NCBI RefSeq assembly: GCF_036381655.1
Contig: NZ_DASVCJ010000020.1
Coordinates: forward strand, 29,353 to 93,352
Direction: 5' to 3'
From: Ferrovibrio sp036381655
GTDB lineage: Bacteria; Pseudomonadota; Alphaproteobacteria; Ferrovibrionales; Ferrovibrionaceae
DNA length: 64,000 nucleotides
This document shows, piece after piece, positions 35,060-44,224 of this stretch (positions within the stretch are counted from its first letter, which is position 1; each line of letters opens with the position of its first letter). The notes below the pieces were generated by a model. That model was not told the origin of the DNA. It was given only the letters and a program-made list of their open reading frames with translations, and ran no database searches. The translations under genes were made by a program, and so were the position numbers.

Positions 35060-35125
35060 TTGACGCTTACGTTAACGTCAATATAGGGTGCCGCCGGATG
35101 CAAGCAGCGTTGACGCAGCGTCAAC
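35060..35125. promoter_or_regulatory. Pair of TTGACG-type palindromes between the acyl-CoA operon and the SCP2 gene
   Basis: TTGACGCTTAC-GTTAACGTCAA (35060-35081) is an inverted repeat matching in nine of eleven arm positions. GTTGACGC-A-GCGTCAAC (35109-35125) is perfect. The first spans a plus-strand promoter, TTGACG-N16-TATAGG (35060-35087). The pattern resembles LiuR (MerR-family) operators of branched-chain and fatty acid catabolism. No such regulator is encoded in the window. Confidence 0.6.
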
Positions 35126-35146
35126 ATCAAGAGCCTGGGAGGCCTC

Positions 35147-35437
35147 ATGTCGCTCGAACAGATCACGCAGCAGATGAGCCAGCGCGTGCAGCCGGGCACG
35201 CTGGACGCCACGGTGAAATTCGATTTCGGCGATGACGGCAAAATCTTCGTCGACGGCCCCGCCGGCAGCGTCAGCAACGACGACAAGGATGCCGACTGCA
35301 CCATCACCATATCGCTGGACAATTTCAAGTCGCTGGTCGCCGGCGATCTCGACCCGACCACCGCCTTCATGATGGGCAAGCTGAAGGTACAGGGCAGTAT
35401 GGGCGTGGCGATGAAGCTGCAGTCGATCCTCGGCTGA
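35147..35437 (+). CDS. SCP2 sterol-binding domain protein
   Basis: The 96-residue single-domain protein has the SCP2 fold (KFDFGDDGKIFVDG, DADCTITISLDNFKSLVAGDLDPTTAFMMGKLKVQGSMGVAMKLQSIL). It binds sterols, isoprenoids or fatty acyl-CoA in a hydrophobic tunnel. GGGAGG precedes the ATG. It diverges from the carboxylase operon across two candidate operators, so it could carry the lipid or acyl-CoA substrate of that pathway. Confidence 0.92.
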   Translation: MSLEQITQQMSQRVQPGTLDATVKFDFGDDGKIFVDGPAGSVSNDDKDADCTITISLDNFKSLVAGDLDPTTAFMMGKLKVQGSMGVAMKLQSILG

Positions 35438-35473
35438 GCGGCGGCGCCGTCCGGATAAGCCGCCCGCCGCGCC

Positions 35474-37066
35474 TCAGGCGGCGGTCGGCATCAGGATGCT
35501 GACGATGGTGCCGCGGCCAAGCTCGCTTTCGATCGACACCTTGCCGCCCTGCAGCTCGACCAGCGAACGCACGATGGCCAGCCCGAGGCCGGCGCCGTCA
35601 TATTGCCGGCGATAGATGTTGTCGAGCTGCGCGAACGGCTTCATCAGCTTGGGGATGTCCTGCGTGGCGATGCCGACGCCGGTATCGGCGACCCAGATGC
35701 GCATGCCGGCGGCGCCATCGGCGGCGAGGCCCAGCGTGACGCGGCCGCCCTCGGGCGTGAACTTGATCGCATTGGACAGCAGGTTGAGCAGTATCTGATG
35801 CATCGCGCGTTCGTCGGCGCGCAATAGCGGCAGATCGGCGGCGACCTCGCATTGCAGCGTCAGGCCGGCCCGCGCCGCCTGATCGCGCACGGTGCCGATG
35901 GCGCGGTTGGCGACATCCTGCATCGCCAGGTCTTCCAGGGCGAGGGCGAATTTGCCCGCCTCGATCCGCGACAGATCCAGCAGGTCGTTGATGATCTTCA
36001 GCAGATGCAGGCCGCTGGCATGGATGTCGGCCGAGTAGGAGGTCACCAGCGCGCGGTTCGAGATGTCGATGATGCCCGCGGCCATGGCTTCCGAGAAGCC
36101 GATGATGGCGTTCAGCGGCGTGCGCAGCTCGTGGCTCATATTGGCGAGGAAGCGGCTCTTGGCCCGGTTGGCCTCCTCCGCCTCGACCTTGGCCTGCCAG
36201 AGCATTTCGGCATGCACCACCCGCTCGGTGATGTCGCGGTTGGTGCCGATCAGCTTGACGGCGCTGCCGTCGGGCGCGCGTTCGACAAGGCCGCGCACCT
36301 GCAGATGCCGCACTTCTCCCGACGGGCGCAGGATGCGGTGTTCGATCTCGAACTGCTCCTGCGCCGTCACCGCCGCCTTGAGCTGCTGCTGCAGCATCGC
36401 CCGGTCGTCGGGATGCACGCGCGCGGTCCAGGAGTCGACGTCGTAATCGAAATGTTCGGGATCGATGCCCCAGAGTTCGAGCACGCGCGCATCGGCGGTC
36501 AGGCTGGTGGTCGCCAGATCGCGTTCCCAGATGCCGATGCCGCTGGCGGTGACGGCAAGCTGCAGATGGCGGACCAGTTCCTGCAGGTCGGCCTCGTGCT
36601 GCTTGCGGGCGGTGATGTCGGTGATCTGCACCACGAGGTAATCCGGCGCGCCGGCGGCGTCGCGCACCAGGCGGCGGTCGACCAGGCCCCAGACATAGCG
36701 GCCGTCGCGGCGCCGGTAGCGTTTCTCTTCCTGGAAATGCTCGATCTCGCCGCGCTGGAAGCGCTCGAATACCCGCTCGGCCCCGGCCCGGTCGTCGGCG
36801 GACATGACATCGCGGAAGGCCAGCGTCTGCATCTCGTCATGGCTGTAGCCGAGGAAGTCGCACATGGCGCGGTTGGCGCGCAGGCAGCGGCCATCCAGGG
36901 CGGAGATCACCAGGGCGACGGGCAGATGGTCGATGGCGGCCCGGATCAGCGGCACATCGCCCGCCGGCGCGGCGTCCGGGGGCTCCGCCGCATCGGCGGG
37001 CGCATCGGCTCGCGCACCTGAATCCTGATCCGCTTTGTCGACGTCGTGTTCCACGGTATCCGGCAT
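35474..37066 (-). CDS. PAS-domain sensor histidine kinase
   Basis: The roughly 530-residue kinase has a disordered acidic start and two PAS/PAC domains (about 40-160 and 165-285; ITDITARK and NRDITERV end them). The HisKA phospho-acceptor is in FLANMSHELRTPLNAIIGF, with ATPase boxes LLNLLSNAIKFTPEGG, VADTGVGI and GAGLGLAIV. There is no membrane segment, so it is cytosolic. No response regulator adjoins it. It is convergent with SCP2 and lies downstream of the chemoreceptor gene, but 134 bp separate them. Confidence 0.93.
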   Translation of the reverse strand: MPDTVEHDVDKADQDSGARADAPADAAEPPDAAPAGDVPLIRAAIDHLPVALVISALDGRCLRANRAMCDFLGYSHDEMQTLAFRDVMSADDRAGAERVFERFQRGEIEHFQEEKRYRRRDGRYVWGLVDRRLVRDAAGAPDYLVVQITDITARKQHEADLQELVRHLQLAVTASGIGIWERDLATTSLTADARVLELWGIDPEHFDYDVDSWTARVHPDDRAMLQQQLKAAVTAQEQFEIEHRILRPSGEVRHLQVRGLVERAPDGSAVKLIGTNRDITERVVHAEMLWQAKVEAEEANRAKSRFLANMSHELRTPLNAIIGFSEAMAAGIIDISNRALVTSYSADIHASGLHLLKIINDLLDLSRIEAGKFALALEDLAMQDVANRAIGTVRDQAARAGLTLQCEVAADLPLLRADERAMHQILLNLLSNAIKFTPEGGRVTLGLAADGAAGMRIWVADTGVGIATQDIPKLMKPFAQLDNIYRRQYDGAGLGLAIVRSLVELQGGKVSIESELGRGTIVSILMPTAA

Positions 37067-37200
37067 ATCCCGCAAGACTGGCGTTCAGCCGATCATGCGC
37101 GGCCCAACAGCATTGGATGAGCCTGTCATCCTGCTGACAGACCGGTAACCAATTCCTAAACGCGGCCCGAAAAGGCCGCCCGGACAGCCGGCCCGGAAAC

Positions 37201-39399
37201 TTACGCCTCGTCGGCGCCGAAATAGGCCTTGATCGCGGCAATGGCGGCGGCATCCTCGCTGCTGTAGCGCACCGCGACATACTCGCCGTCGATCCTGGTG
37301 ACGGTGCCGGTGCAGCGGAAATTCAGCACGCCGCGGTCGGTCGCCACCCGCACCTGCAGCGGCAGTTCCGCCCCCATGGCCGGCGGACGCGCGAGCGGAC
37401 CGAAGAACAGGCCGATGCGCGACCAGTTGCGCAACGGCACCGTCGCGCCCTGCAGCGTCACGGTATCGCCCGGGCCCGCTTCGTGGCGATGCGCCTGGCG
37501 ATGCTCGGCATGGCGCGCGCCGAGCTGGAAGAAGGCGACCAGTTCGGCCAGGCCCTGGGCCATGTTGGCGAGCGACTGCGCCGAGGCATGCGTCTGCTCG
37601 ACCAGGGCCGCATTGCGCTGGGTGATCTCGTCCATCTGGCCGACGGCGATGTTCACCTCGTCGAGCCCGCGCGACTGCTCGTCGGAGGCGGTGGCGATCT
37701 CGGCGACGATGGCGGTGACCTTCTCGACCGCAGCGACGATATCGGCCAGCGCCTGGCCGGCCTGATGCACCTGGCGGGCGCCGTCCTGCACCTGGGCGGT
37801 GGAGGTCTGGATCAGCGTCTTGATGTCCTTCGAGGCATTGGCCGAACGCTGCGCCAGCGCGCGCACCTCCTGCGCCACCACGGCGAAGCCCTTGCCGGCC
37901 TCGCCGGCGCGCGCAGCTTCCACGCTGGCATTGAGCGCCAGCAGGTTGGTCTGGAAGGCGATCTCGTCGATCAGCGCGACGATGTCGGAAATCCGCCGCG
38001 CGCTGTCCTCGATGCCGCCCATCGCCGCCACCACGCCGGCGACCACCTCGCCGCCGCGATGGGCGGTGCTGCGCGCCGCCGCCGCCAGCTCGTCGGCCGC
38101 CTTGGCGTTGTCGGCATTCTGCTTCACCGTCGCGGTGACCTGATGCATGGCGGCCGCCGTCTCTTCCAGCGTCGCCGCCTGGCTTTCGGTGCGATGCGCC
38201 AGATCCTCCGAGCCGGCGGAGATTTCCGCCGCCGACTGGCGCAGGGTCGCCGACGAGACGGAGAGTTCCTCGGCGAAGCCGCGCAAGGTATTCGCCATGC
38301 CGTTGGCGCTCTGCTTCAGATCGGCGAAGACGCCGTGATATTCGCCATGCACGGCGCGGGAGACGTCGCCGTCCGCCATGCCGTGCATGACGCCCGCCAG
38401 CTCGGTGGTGATCTGCTGCAGCGTCGCGGTCAGGCTGTTCAGCCGCCGGCTGATAGCGAGCAGGAAGCCTTCCTTGCCGGCTTCGTTCAGGCGCGTTTCG
38501 AGACGGCCATGCACGATCTCGTCGCACAGCGCGGCGATTTCGGCCGCCGCCGCCGCTTCGCGCGCCGCGCGCTCGCTGCGCTGGGCCTCCGCCGTCTGGC
38601 GCATCGCCTCGGCTTCGCGCTGCAGCCGGTCGTTCTCCAGGCCGTTGGTCTTGAACACCTCGACGGCGCGGGCGATCGCGCCGACCTCGTCGCCCCGCGC
38701 CGTATGCGGCACGCTCACCGACCAGTCGCGTTCGGCCAGCCGGCCGATGGCGGCGGCCAGTGCCTGCAGCGGCCTGGCCACGGCGCGCGCCAGCAGCCAG
38801 CCGAAGAAGACCAGCAGCAGGCCGTTGGCGGTGACCGCGACGCCGGTCTTGACGATCTGGTGTTGCATCGCGGCATCGACATCGTCGAGATAGACGCCGC
38901 TGCCGATTACCCAGCCCCAGGGCGCATAGGCCTTCACGAAGGAGATTTTCTCCACCGGCTCGCTGCTGCCCGGCTTCGGCCAGCGATAGCGCAGCACGCC
39001 CTCGCCCTTCTCGCGCGCCAGCCGCGCGAATTCGACGAAGATCCGCTTGCCGTCCGGATCGGCGTAGCGGCTGACATCCTGGCCGACCAGCTCCTTGGCG
39101 AAGGGATGCATGATCAGCACCGGCGTCTGGTCGTTGACCCAGAAATACTCCTTGCCGCCGTAGCGCAGCCCCTGCAGGGCGGCCAGGGCCGCCTGCTGCG
39201 CCGCCGCCTGGCTCAGGGCGCCGCTTTCGGCCTGGGCGGCGTAATGCTGCACCACGCCATAGGCGACCTCGACCAGCTCGCGGGTCTTCGCCGCGCGGTC
39301 CTCCAGCAGGGTGCCGCGCAGATGGAACAGGTCGACGCCGAGCTGGACGATCAGGCTGACGATGGATATGCCGATGATGGCCATGATGCGCACGATCAT
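37201..39399 (-). CDS. Chemoreceptor with Cache sensor and C-terminal PilZ domain
   Basis: The roughly 732-residue receptor has an N-terminal membrane segment, a periplasmic single-Cache domain (EYFWVNDQTPVLIMHPFAKEL, PWGWVIGSGVYLDDV), a second segment near 200, HAMP, and a cytosolic signalling hairpin centred on DEIAFQTNLLALNASVEAARAGEAGKGF. After it comes a PilZ domain with RQAHR (RxxxR) and NWSRIG (D/NxSxxG). PilZ lets chemotaxis respond to c-di-GMP, as in Azospirillum Tlp1. ATG 39399 is used; the stop of a leader ORF overlaps it. Confidence 0.9.
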   Translation of the reverse strand: MIVRIMAIIGISIVSLIVQLGVDLFHLRGTLLEDRAAKTRELVEVAYGVVQHYAAQAESGALSQAAAQQAALAALQGLRYGGKEYFWVNDQTPVLIMHPFAKELVGQDVSRYADPDGKRIFVEFARLAREKGEGVLRYRWPKPGSSEPVEKISFVKAYAPWGWVIGSGVYLDDVDAAMQHQIVKTGVAVTANGLLLVFFGWLLARAVARPLQALAAAIGRLAERDWSVSVPHTARGDEVGAIARAVEVFKTNGLENDRLQREAEAMRQTAEAQRSERAAREAAAAAEIAALCDEIVHGRLETRLNEAGKEGFLLAISRRLNSLTATLQQITTELAGVMHGMADGDVSRAVHGEYHGVFADLKQSANGMANTLRGFAEELSVSSATLRQSAAEISAGSEDLAHRTESQAATLEETAAAMHQVTATVKQNADNAKAADELAAAARSTAHRGGEVVAGVVAAMGGIEDSARRISDIVALIDEIAFQTNLLALNASVEAARAGEAGKGFAVVAQEVRALAQRSANASKDIKTLIQTSTAQVQDGARQVHQAGQALADIVAAVEKVTAIVAEIATASDEQSRGLDEVNIAVGQMDEITQRNAALVEQTHASAQSLANMAQGLAELVAFFQLGARHAEHRQAHRHEAGPGDTVTLQGATVPLRNWSRIGLFFGPLARPPAMGAELPLQVRVATDRGVLNFRCTGTVTRIDGEYVAVRYSSEDAAAIAAIKAYFGADEA

Positions 39400-39473
39400 C
39401 GGCAGGCCCGGCGGCGCGCGGGCCGGGCTTGATGGGCCATGGCCGGTGCGGTAAGGGGAACGGACATCGGCAT
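39396..39473 (-). CDS. Possible 25-codon leader ORF of the chemoreceptor
   Basis: A frame starting ATGCCGATGTCC and ending ...CRR-stop overlaps the receptor start as ATGA. It would be translated before and coupled to the receptor, whose own ribosome site is weak. AAAGAGGC lies upstream. The product MPMSVPLTAPAMAHQ... has no recognisable function. Confidence 0.35.
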   Translation of the reverse strand: MPMSVPLTAPAMAHQARPARRRACR

Positions 39474-39681
39474 ACGCAAAAGCCTCTTTATTCGTCTGGG
39501 GCAGGAAACGGGAAAGCGGATGTGAAAGCCGGCAGGACCGTAGCAAAATGGCCGTCCGCAGGATTGATCCTGGTCAATTTCCGCCGCCGCGCGGCGGGCG
39601 GATGGCCGCCGGCCGCCGCCTGCCTCGGCGCCGCCGCTTTCCGTGGCGGCAATTAACCGAAGGACATACGAGGAACGAGGT

Positions 39682-41442
39682 TTGGAACACGACACTGGCA
39701 TTCCCTATCTGCGCGAACTGGTCGTCTTCCTTGCCGCCGCGGGCATCGTGGTGCCGATCTTCCAGCGCCTGCGCGTCAGCCCGGTGCTGGGCTTTCTGGT
39801 CGTCGGCTTCCTGATCGGCCCGAACGGGCTGGCGCTGTTCGCCGACCGGCTGCCCTGGCTCGGCTTCGTCACCATCGGCGATATCGAAGGGGTCCGGCTG
39901 CTGGCCGAGTTCGGCATCATCTTCCTGCTGTTCATGATCGGGCTGGAGATGTCGCTGCAGAAGCTGTGGCAGATGAAGCGGCTGGTGCTCGGCCTCGGAC
40001 TGGCGCAGATCGTGGCGACGGCCGTCGGCATCGCCGGCGTCGCCGAGCTGTTCGGCAACCCCGCCTCGGCGGCGGTGATCCTCGGCGCCTGCCTTTCGCT
40101 CAGCTCCACCGCCATCGTCATGCAGCTTCTGATCGAGAGCCGGCGCAGCGCCACCCAGGTCGGCCGCGCCAGCTTCGCCATCCTGCTCATGCAGGACCTG
40201 GCCGTGGTGCCCATCCTCTTCCTGGTCAGCGTGCTGGCCACGCTGGAAAACGGCGGCGGCGCCAGCGAACTGGCCTGGCGGCTGGGCGAGACGCTGGCGA
40301 TCGCCGCCGGCACCGTCGCGCTGATCGTGCTGATCGGCCGCCGCCTGCTCGGACCGCTGTTCCGCAGCGTCGGCGCGGCGCGCAGCCCGGAGCTGTTCAT
40401 GGCGCTGACGCTGCTGGTCGCCATCGGCATGGCGATGGCCACCAATGCCGTCGGCCTCTCCTTCGCGCTGGGCGCCTTCCTGGCCGGGATGCTGCTGGCG
40501 GAAAGCGAATACCGCCATGCCGTCGAGGTCAGCATCGAGCCCTTCAAGGGCCTGCTGCTCGGCCTTTTCTTCATCTCGGTCGGCATGGGAATCGATGTCC
40601 GTCTCGAACTGTCGCAGATCGGCCTGGTGCTGCTCTCGGTCGCCGGCCTGTTCCTGCTCAAGGGCGGCATCATCGGCGGCCTGGCGCTGGCCTTCGGCTT
40701 TTCGCGCGCCGCGGCGCTGGAGATCGGCTTTCTGCTCGGCCAGGGCGGCGAATTCGCCTTCGTCGTCATCGCGCTGGCCAGCCGCCTCGAACTGCTGGCG
40801 CCGGAGGTGGCCGCCTTCATGCTGCTGGTCACCTCGCTGTCCATGCTGGCGACGCCGCCCGTCGCGCGGCTGGCGCAGCGGGCGGCAAAGCGGCTGGAAA
40901 GCCGGACCGCATCCGACCGGCTCGGCGTCGCCCAGGCCGAACCGCACGAGGATCACGTGCTGATCTGCGGCTTCGGCCGAGTCGGGCAGACCGTGGCGCG
41001 GCTGCTCGACGCCGAGGAGATCCCCTGGCTTGCGCTCGATTTCAACGCGGTCAACGTCGCCGAGCATCGCGGCCGGGGCCGGCCAGTGCATTTCGGCGAT
41101 GCCAGCCGCATCGAACTGCTGGCCCGGCTGGATGCCGACAAGGCCTCCGCCCTGGTGGTGACGCTGGACGATCCGGCCGCCACCCGCCAGCTTGTCGCCA
41201 CGGCGCACCGCCATTGGCCGAAACTGGCGATCTTCGCCCGCGCCCGCGACCGGCAGCAGGTCGAGATTCTGCGCCAGGCCGGCGCCAAGGGCGTCATCGC
41301 GGAAGCGGTCGAGACCTCGCTGCAGCTTGGCGCCCTGGCGCTGAGCCAGGCCGGACTGCCCGAGGATGCGGTGCTGGCCCGGCTCGACCGCGTCCGCACG
41401 GCGCTGGCGGGACAGCATGGGCGCCCGGACGAGCGGGATTGA
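39682..41442 (+). CDS. CPA2 cation:proton antiporter (KefB/RosB type)
   Basis: The roughly 586-residue protein has an N-terminal Na/H exchanger domain of about twelve segments (LGFLVVGFLIGPNG, MIGLEMSL, GLSFALGAFLAGMLLAESEY, FFISVGMGIDV, GQGGEFAFVV). A C-terminal TrkA-N domain follows (VLICGFGRVGQTVARLLD, NAD-binding GxGxxG). It exchanges K+ or Na+ for H+. The best start is a TTG at 39682 (MEHDTGIPYLREL) with AGGAA six bases upstream; the frame also allows 39643. No quinone-reductase partner such as KefF is adjacent. Confidence 0.9.
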   Translation: MEHDTGIPYLRELVVFLAAAGIVVPIFQRLRVSPVLGFLVVGFLIGPNGLALFADRLPWLGFVTIGDIEGVRLLAEFGIIFLLFMIGLEMSLQKLWQMKRLVLGLGLAQIVATAVGIAGVAELFGNPASAAVILGACLSLSSTAIVMQLLIESRRSATQVGRASFAILLMQDLAVVPILFLVSVLATLENGGGASELAWRLGETLAIAAGTVALIVLIGRRLLGPLFRSVGAARSPELFMALTLLVAIGMAMATNAVGLSFALGAFLAGMLLAESEYRHAVEVSIEPFKGLLLGLFFISVGMGIDVRLELSQIGLVLLSVAGLFLLKGGIIGGLALAFGFSRAAALEIGFLLGQGGEFAFVVIALASRLELLAPEVAAFMLLVTSLSMLATPPVARLAQRAAKRLESRTASDRLGVAQAEPHEDHVLICGFGRVGQTVARLLDAEEIPWLALDFNAVNVAEHRGRGRPVHFGDASRIELLARLDADKASALVVTLDDPAATRQLVATAHRHWPKLAIFARARDRQQVEILRQAGAKGVIAEAVETSLQLGALALSQAGLPEDAVLARLDRVRTALAGQHGRPDERD

Positions 41443-41613
41443 AAGACTCCGCACAAGTCATTGTTCATAAAAGGCTTATCCACCTTGGCGGGAGCCACGC
41501 TTTGGGCTAATCTCCGGCCCAATCGTGTGTCGTGTCCGTTACGCCCCTGCCCCATCGGTTGCGGCGTCGACCGCCTCGCCAGCTAGCAAAATTGATATTT
41601 TTCGAGGGGATTC

Positions 41614-42474
41614 ATGTCGCAATCGCAACCGCAGATGGCCGGCCAACTGATGCAGGGACGCCGCGGCCTGATCATGGGCGTGGCCAATGACCGTTCGCTG
41701 GCCTGGGGCATCGCCAAGGCGGTGCATGCCCAGGGTGCGGAGCTGGCATTCACCTTCCAGGGCGAGGCGCTGGAAAAGCGCGTGCGGCCGCTGGCCCAGT
41801 CGGTCGGCGCCAAGCATCTGCTCGAATGCGACGTGACCAACGCCGCCTCGATCGACGCCACCTTCGATGCGCTGGCCGAGGACTGGGGCAAGCTCGACTT
41901 CCTGGTGCATGCCATCGGCTTTTCCGACAAGAACGAGCTGAAGGGCCGCTATCTCGATACCAGCCCGGAGAATTTCGCGCTGACCATGAATGTGAGCTGC
42001 TACAGCTTCACGGCGGTGCTGCAGCGCGCGGAAAAGCTGATGAGCGAGGGCGGCTCGGCGCTGACGCTGACCTATTACGGCGCCGAGCGCGTCATGCCGC
42101 ATTATAATGTCATGGGCGTCGCCAAGGCGGCGCTGGAAGCCAGTGTGCGCTATCTCGCCGTCGATCTCGGCCCGAAGGGCATCCGGGTCAACGCCATCTC
42201 GGCCGGCCCGATCAAGACCCTGGCCGCCAGCGGCATCGGCGATTTCCGTTATATCCTGAAATGGAACGAGCTGAACGCGCCGCTGCGCCGCAACGTCACC
42301 ATCGAGCAGGTCGGCGGCGCCGGATTGTATCTTCTGTCGGAGCTCGGCGCCGGCGTCAGCGGCGAGGTGCATCACGTCGACAGCGGCTATCACAGCGTCG
42401 GCATGGTCGCGGTCGATCAGGCGGCGCAGGTGGCCGATCTGCTTCTCTCGCTGGGCGGCAGGAAGCCCGAATAG
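41614..42474 (+). CDS. fabI: Enoyl-[acyl-carrier-protein] reductase FabI
   Basis: The 286-residue SDR-type enzyme reduces trans-2-enoyl-ACP with NADH in the last step of each fatty-acid elongation cycle. It has the FabI-type nucleotide start GLIMGVANDRSLAWGIA, HAIGFSDKNEL, and the catalytic Tyr-x6-Lys in YYGAERVMPHYNVMGVAK, which distinguishes FabI from ordinary SDRs. GAGGGGATTC precedes the ATG. aroC follows after 8 bp, a pairing seen in alphaproteobacteria. Confidence 0.97.
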   Translation: MSQSQPQMAGQLMQGRRGLIMGVANDRSLAWGIAKAVHAQGAELAFTFQGEALEKRVRPLAQSVGAKHLLECDVTNAASIDATFDALAEDWGKLDFLVHAIGFSDKNELKGRYLDTSPENFALTMNVSCYSFTAVLQRAEKLMSEGGSALTLTYYGAERVMPHYNVMGVAKAALEASVRYLAVDLGPKGIRVNAISAGPIKTLAASGIGDFRYILKWNELNAPLRRNVTIEQVGGAGLYLLSELGAGVSGEVHHVDSGYHSVGMVAVDQAAQVADLLLSLGGRKPE

Positions 42475-42482
42475 GATTCCCC

Positions 42483-43595
42483 ATGTCGGATAACAGTTTC
42501 GGCCGGCTCCTGCGCGTCACCACCTGGGGCGAGAGCCATGGCCCGGCCCTGGGCTGCGTGATCGACGGCGCGCCGCCGCGCATCGCCCTGGCCGAATCCG
42601 ACATCCAGCATTGGCTGGATCAGCGCAAGCCGGGCTCGTCGCGCTTCGTCACCCAGCGCCGCGAGCCCGACAGCGTGAAGATTCTCTCCGGCGTCTTCGA
42701 GGGCGAGACCACCGGCACGCCGATCATGCTGATGATCGAGAATGTCGATCAGCGCTCGAAGGATTACGGCGACATCAAGGACAAGTTTCGCCCCGGCCAT
42801 GCCGACTACACCTACTGGGCCAAATACGGCATCCGCGACTATCGCGGCGGCGGGCGCTCCTCGGCGCGCGAGACGGCGGCGCGCGTCGCCGCCGGCGCGG
42901 TCGCCCGCAAGGTGCTGTCGCATATCCTCGGCCCCGGCGTGACGATCCGCGGCGCGCTGGTGCAGATCGGCGAGAAGAGCATCGATTACGCCAACTGGAA
43001 CTGGGCCGGCACGACGCAGAATCCGTTCTGGTGCCCCGATCCGAAGATGGCGATGGAGTGGGAAGACTATCTCGACGGCATCCGCAAGGCGGGATCGAGC
43101 GTCGGTGCCGTGGTGGAAGTGCATGCCAGCGGCATTCCGGCCGGCCTGGGCGAGCCGATCTACGGCAAGCTGGATGCCGAGCTGGCGGCGGCGATGATGA
43201 GCATCAATGCCGTCAAGGGCGTCGAGATCGGCGCCGGCTTCGCTGCCGCGCGGCTCAGCGGCGAGCAGAATGCCGATGAGATGCGCCGCGACGAGGATGG
43301 CCGGCCGCGCTTCCGCTCCAACCATGCCGGCGGCATCCTCGGCGGCATTTCCTCGGGCCAGGACATCGTCGTGCGCTTCGCCGTCAAGCCGACCTCGTCG
43401 ATCCTGAATCCGCGCGAGACCATCGACCGCTTCGGCAGCGAAACCGAAATCGCGACCAAGGGCCGGCACGATCCCTGCGTCGGCATCCGCGCCGTGCCGG
43501 TGGGCGAAGCCATGATGGCTTTGGTGCTGGCCGACCACCTGCTGCGCCATCGCGGCCAGGTCGGCGGCTTCCGCGCCGGCTTTGACCGGCGGTAA
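42483..43595 (+). CDS. aroC: Chorismate synthase
   Basis: The 370-residue protein makes chorismate from EPSP with reduced FMN, the last common step of aromatic amino-acid synthesis. Signature stretches are GRLLRVTTWGESHG near the start, RPGHADYTYWAKYGIRDYRGGGRSSARETAARVAAG and a late RHDPCVGIRAVPVGEAM. The start MSDNSFG is just after the fabI stop. Length and motifs are those of the bacterial enzyme. Confidence 0.97.
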   Translation: MSDNSFGRLLRVTTWGESHGPALGCVIDGAPPRIALAESDIQHWLDQRKPGSSRFVTQRREPDSVKILSGVFEGETTGTPIMLMIENVDQRSKDYGDIKDKFRPGHADYTYWAKYGIRDYRGGGRSSARETAARVAAGAVARKVLSHILGPGVTIRGALVQIGEKSIDYANWNWAGTTQNPFWCPDPKMAMEWEDYLDGIRKAGSSVGAVVEVHASGIPAGLGEPIYGKLDAELAAAMMSINAVKGVEIGAGFAAARLSGEQNADEMRRDEDGRPRFRSNHAGGILGGISSGQDIVVRFAVKPTSSILNPRETIDRFGSETEIATKGRHDPCVGIRAVPVGEAMMALVLADHLLRHRGQVGGFRAGFDRR

Positions 43596-43702
43596 TTTGA
43601 CCGGCGGCAAGCCGTCTCGTCGCTCCCGCGGAAGCGAAGCCGGAGCCGGAGCCCAAATTTAAAAACCGGATTCCCGCCTGTGCGGGATTGATCAGGCCTG
43701 GC

Positions 43703-44116
43703 TCAATGCACGCCCGGCTTCATCGCATCGAGCGCCGCGCGGCAGACCCGCTCGCAATTTTGGCAGGTCTCCATGCAATGCCGGCAATGCTCATGCTCCC
43801 CGGCATGGCGGGCGCATTCCTCGCCGCAGAGCCGGCAGGCTTCGATGCAGGCCTCCAGCGTCATGCGCATCACCGCCTGGTTGTTGCCGGTGCGTCGCGA
43901 GGCCATGGCGGCAGCGGCCGCGCACAGATCGGCGCAGTCGAGATCGAGCCGGATGCATTGCGTAAGCTGCGCCACCGTCTTTTCGCCCAGACAGGCATCG
44001 GCGCAGGCGGTGCAGGCCTGGGCGCAGTCGAGGCATTCCTCGATGCAATGGACGATGGCGTCGTGCGTTCGGCCCTTTGCCCCCGGATGGGTGGCGATCA
44101 TCTGCTGGACATGCAT
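43703..44116 (-). CDS. Four-helix-bundle copper-binding (Csp-like) protein
   Basis: The 137-residue protein has many Cys residues facing the core of four helices (CIEECLDCAQACTACADAC, CIRLDLDCADLC, CIEACRLCGEEC, HCRHCMETCQNCERVC). This is the DUF326/YhjQ copper-storage family, which binds many Cu(I) ions. There is no signal peptide, so it is a cytosolic form. AGGAGG lies five bases before ATG 44116. It is divergent from the AhpD-like gene. Confidence 0.9.
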   Translation of the reverse strand: MHVQQMIATHPGAKGRTHDAIVHCIEECLDCAQACTACADACLGEKTVAQLTQCIRLDLDCADLCAAAAAMASRRTGNNQAVMRMTLEACIEACRLCGEECARHAGEHEHCRHCMETCQNCERVCRAALDAMKPGVH

Positions 44117-44224
44117 GGCGGCCTCCTTGCGCTCGGTATGGCCGAACCCCCGCCCGCCGCCATTGTTCCGCCGCATGACGCGGGGAAATTTTGCTCCTAG
44201 ACTGGCGGCGATACGGAGGAACGC

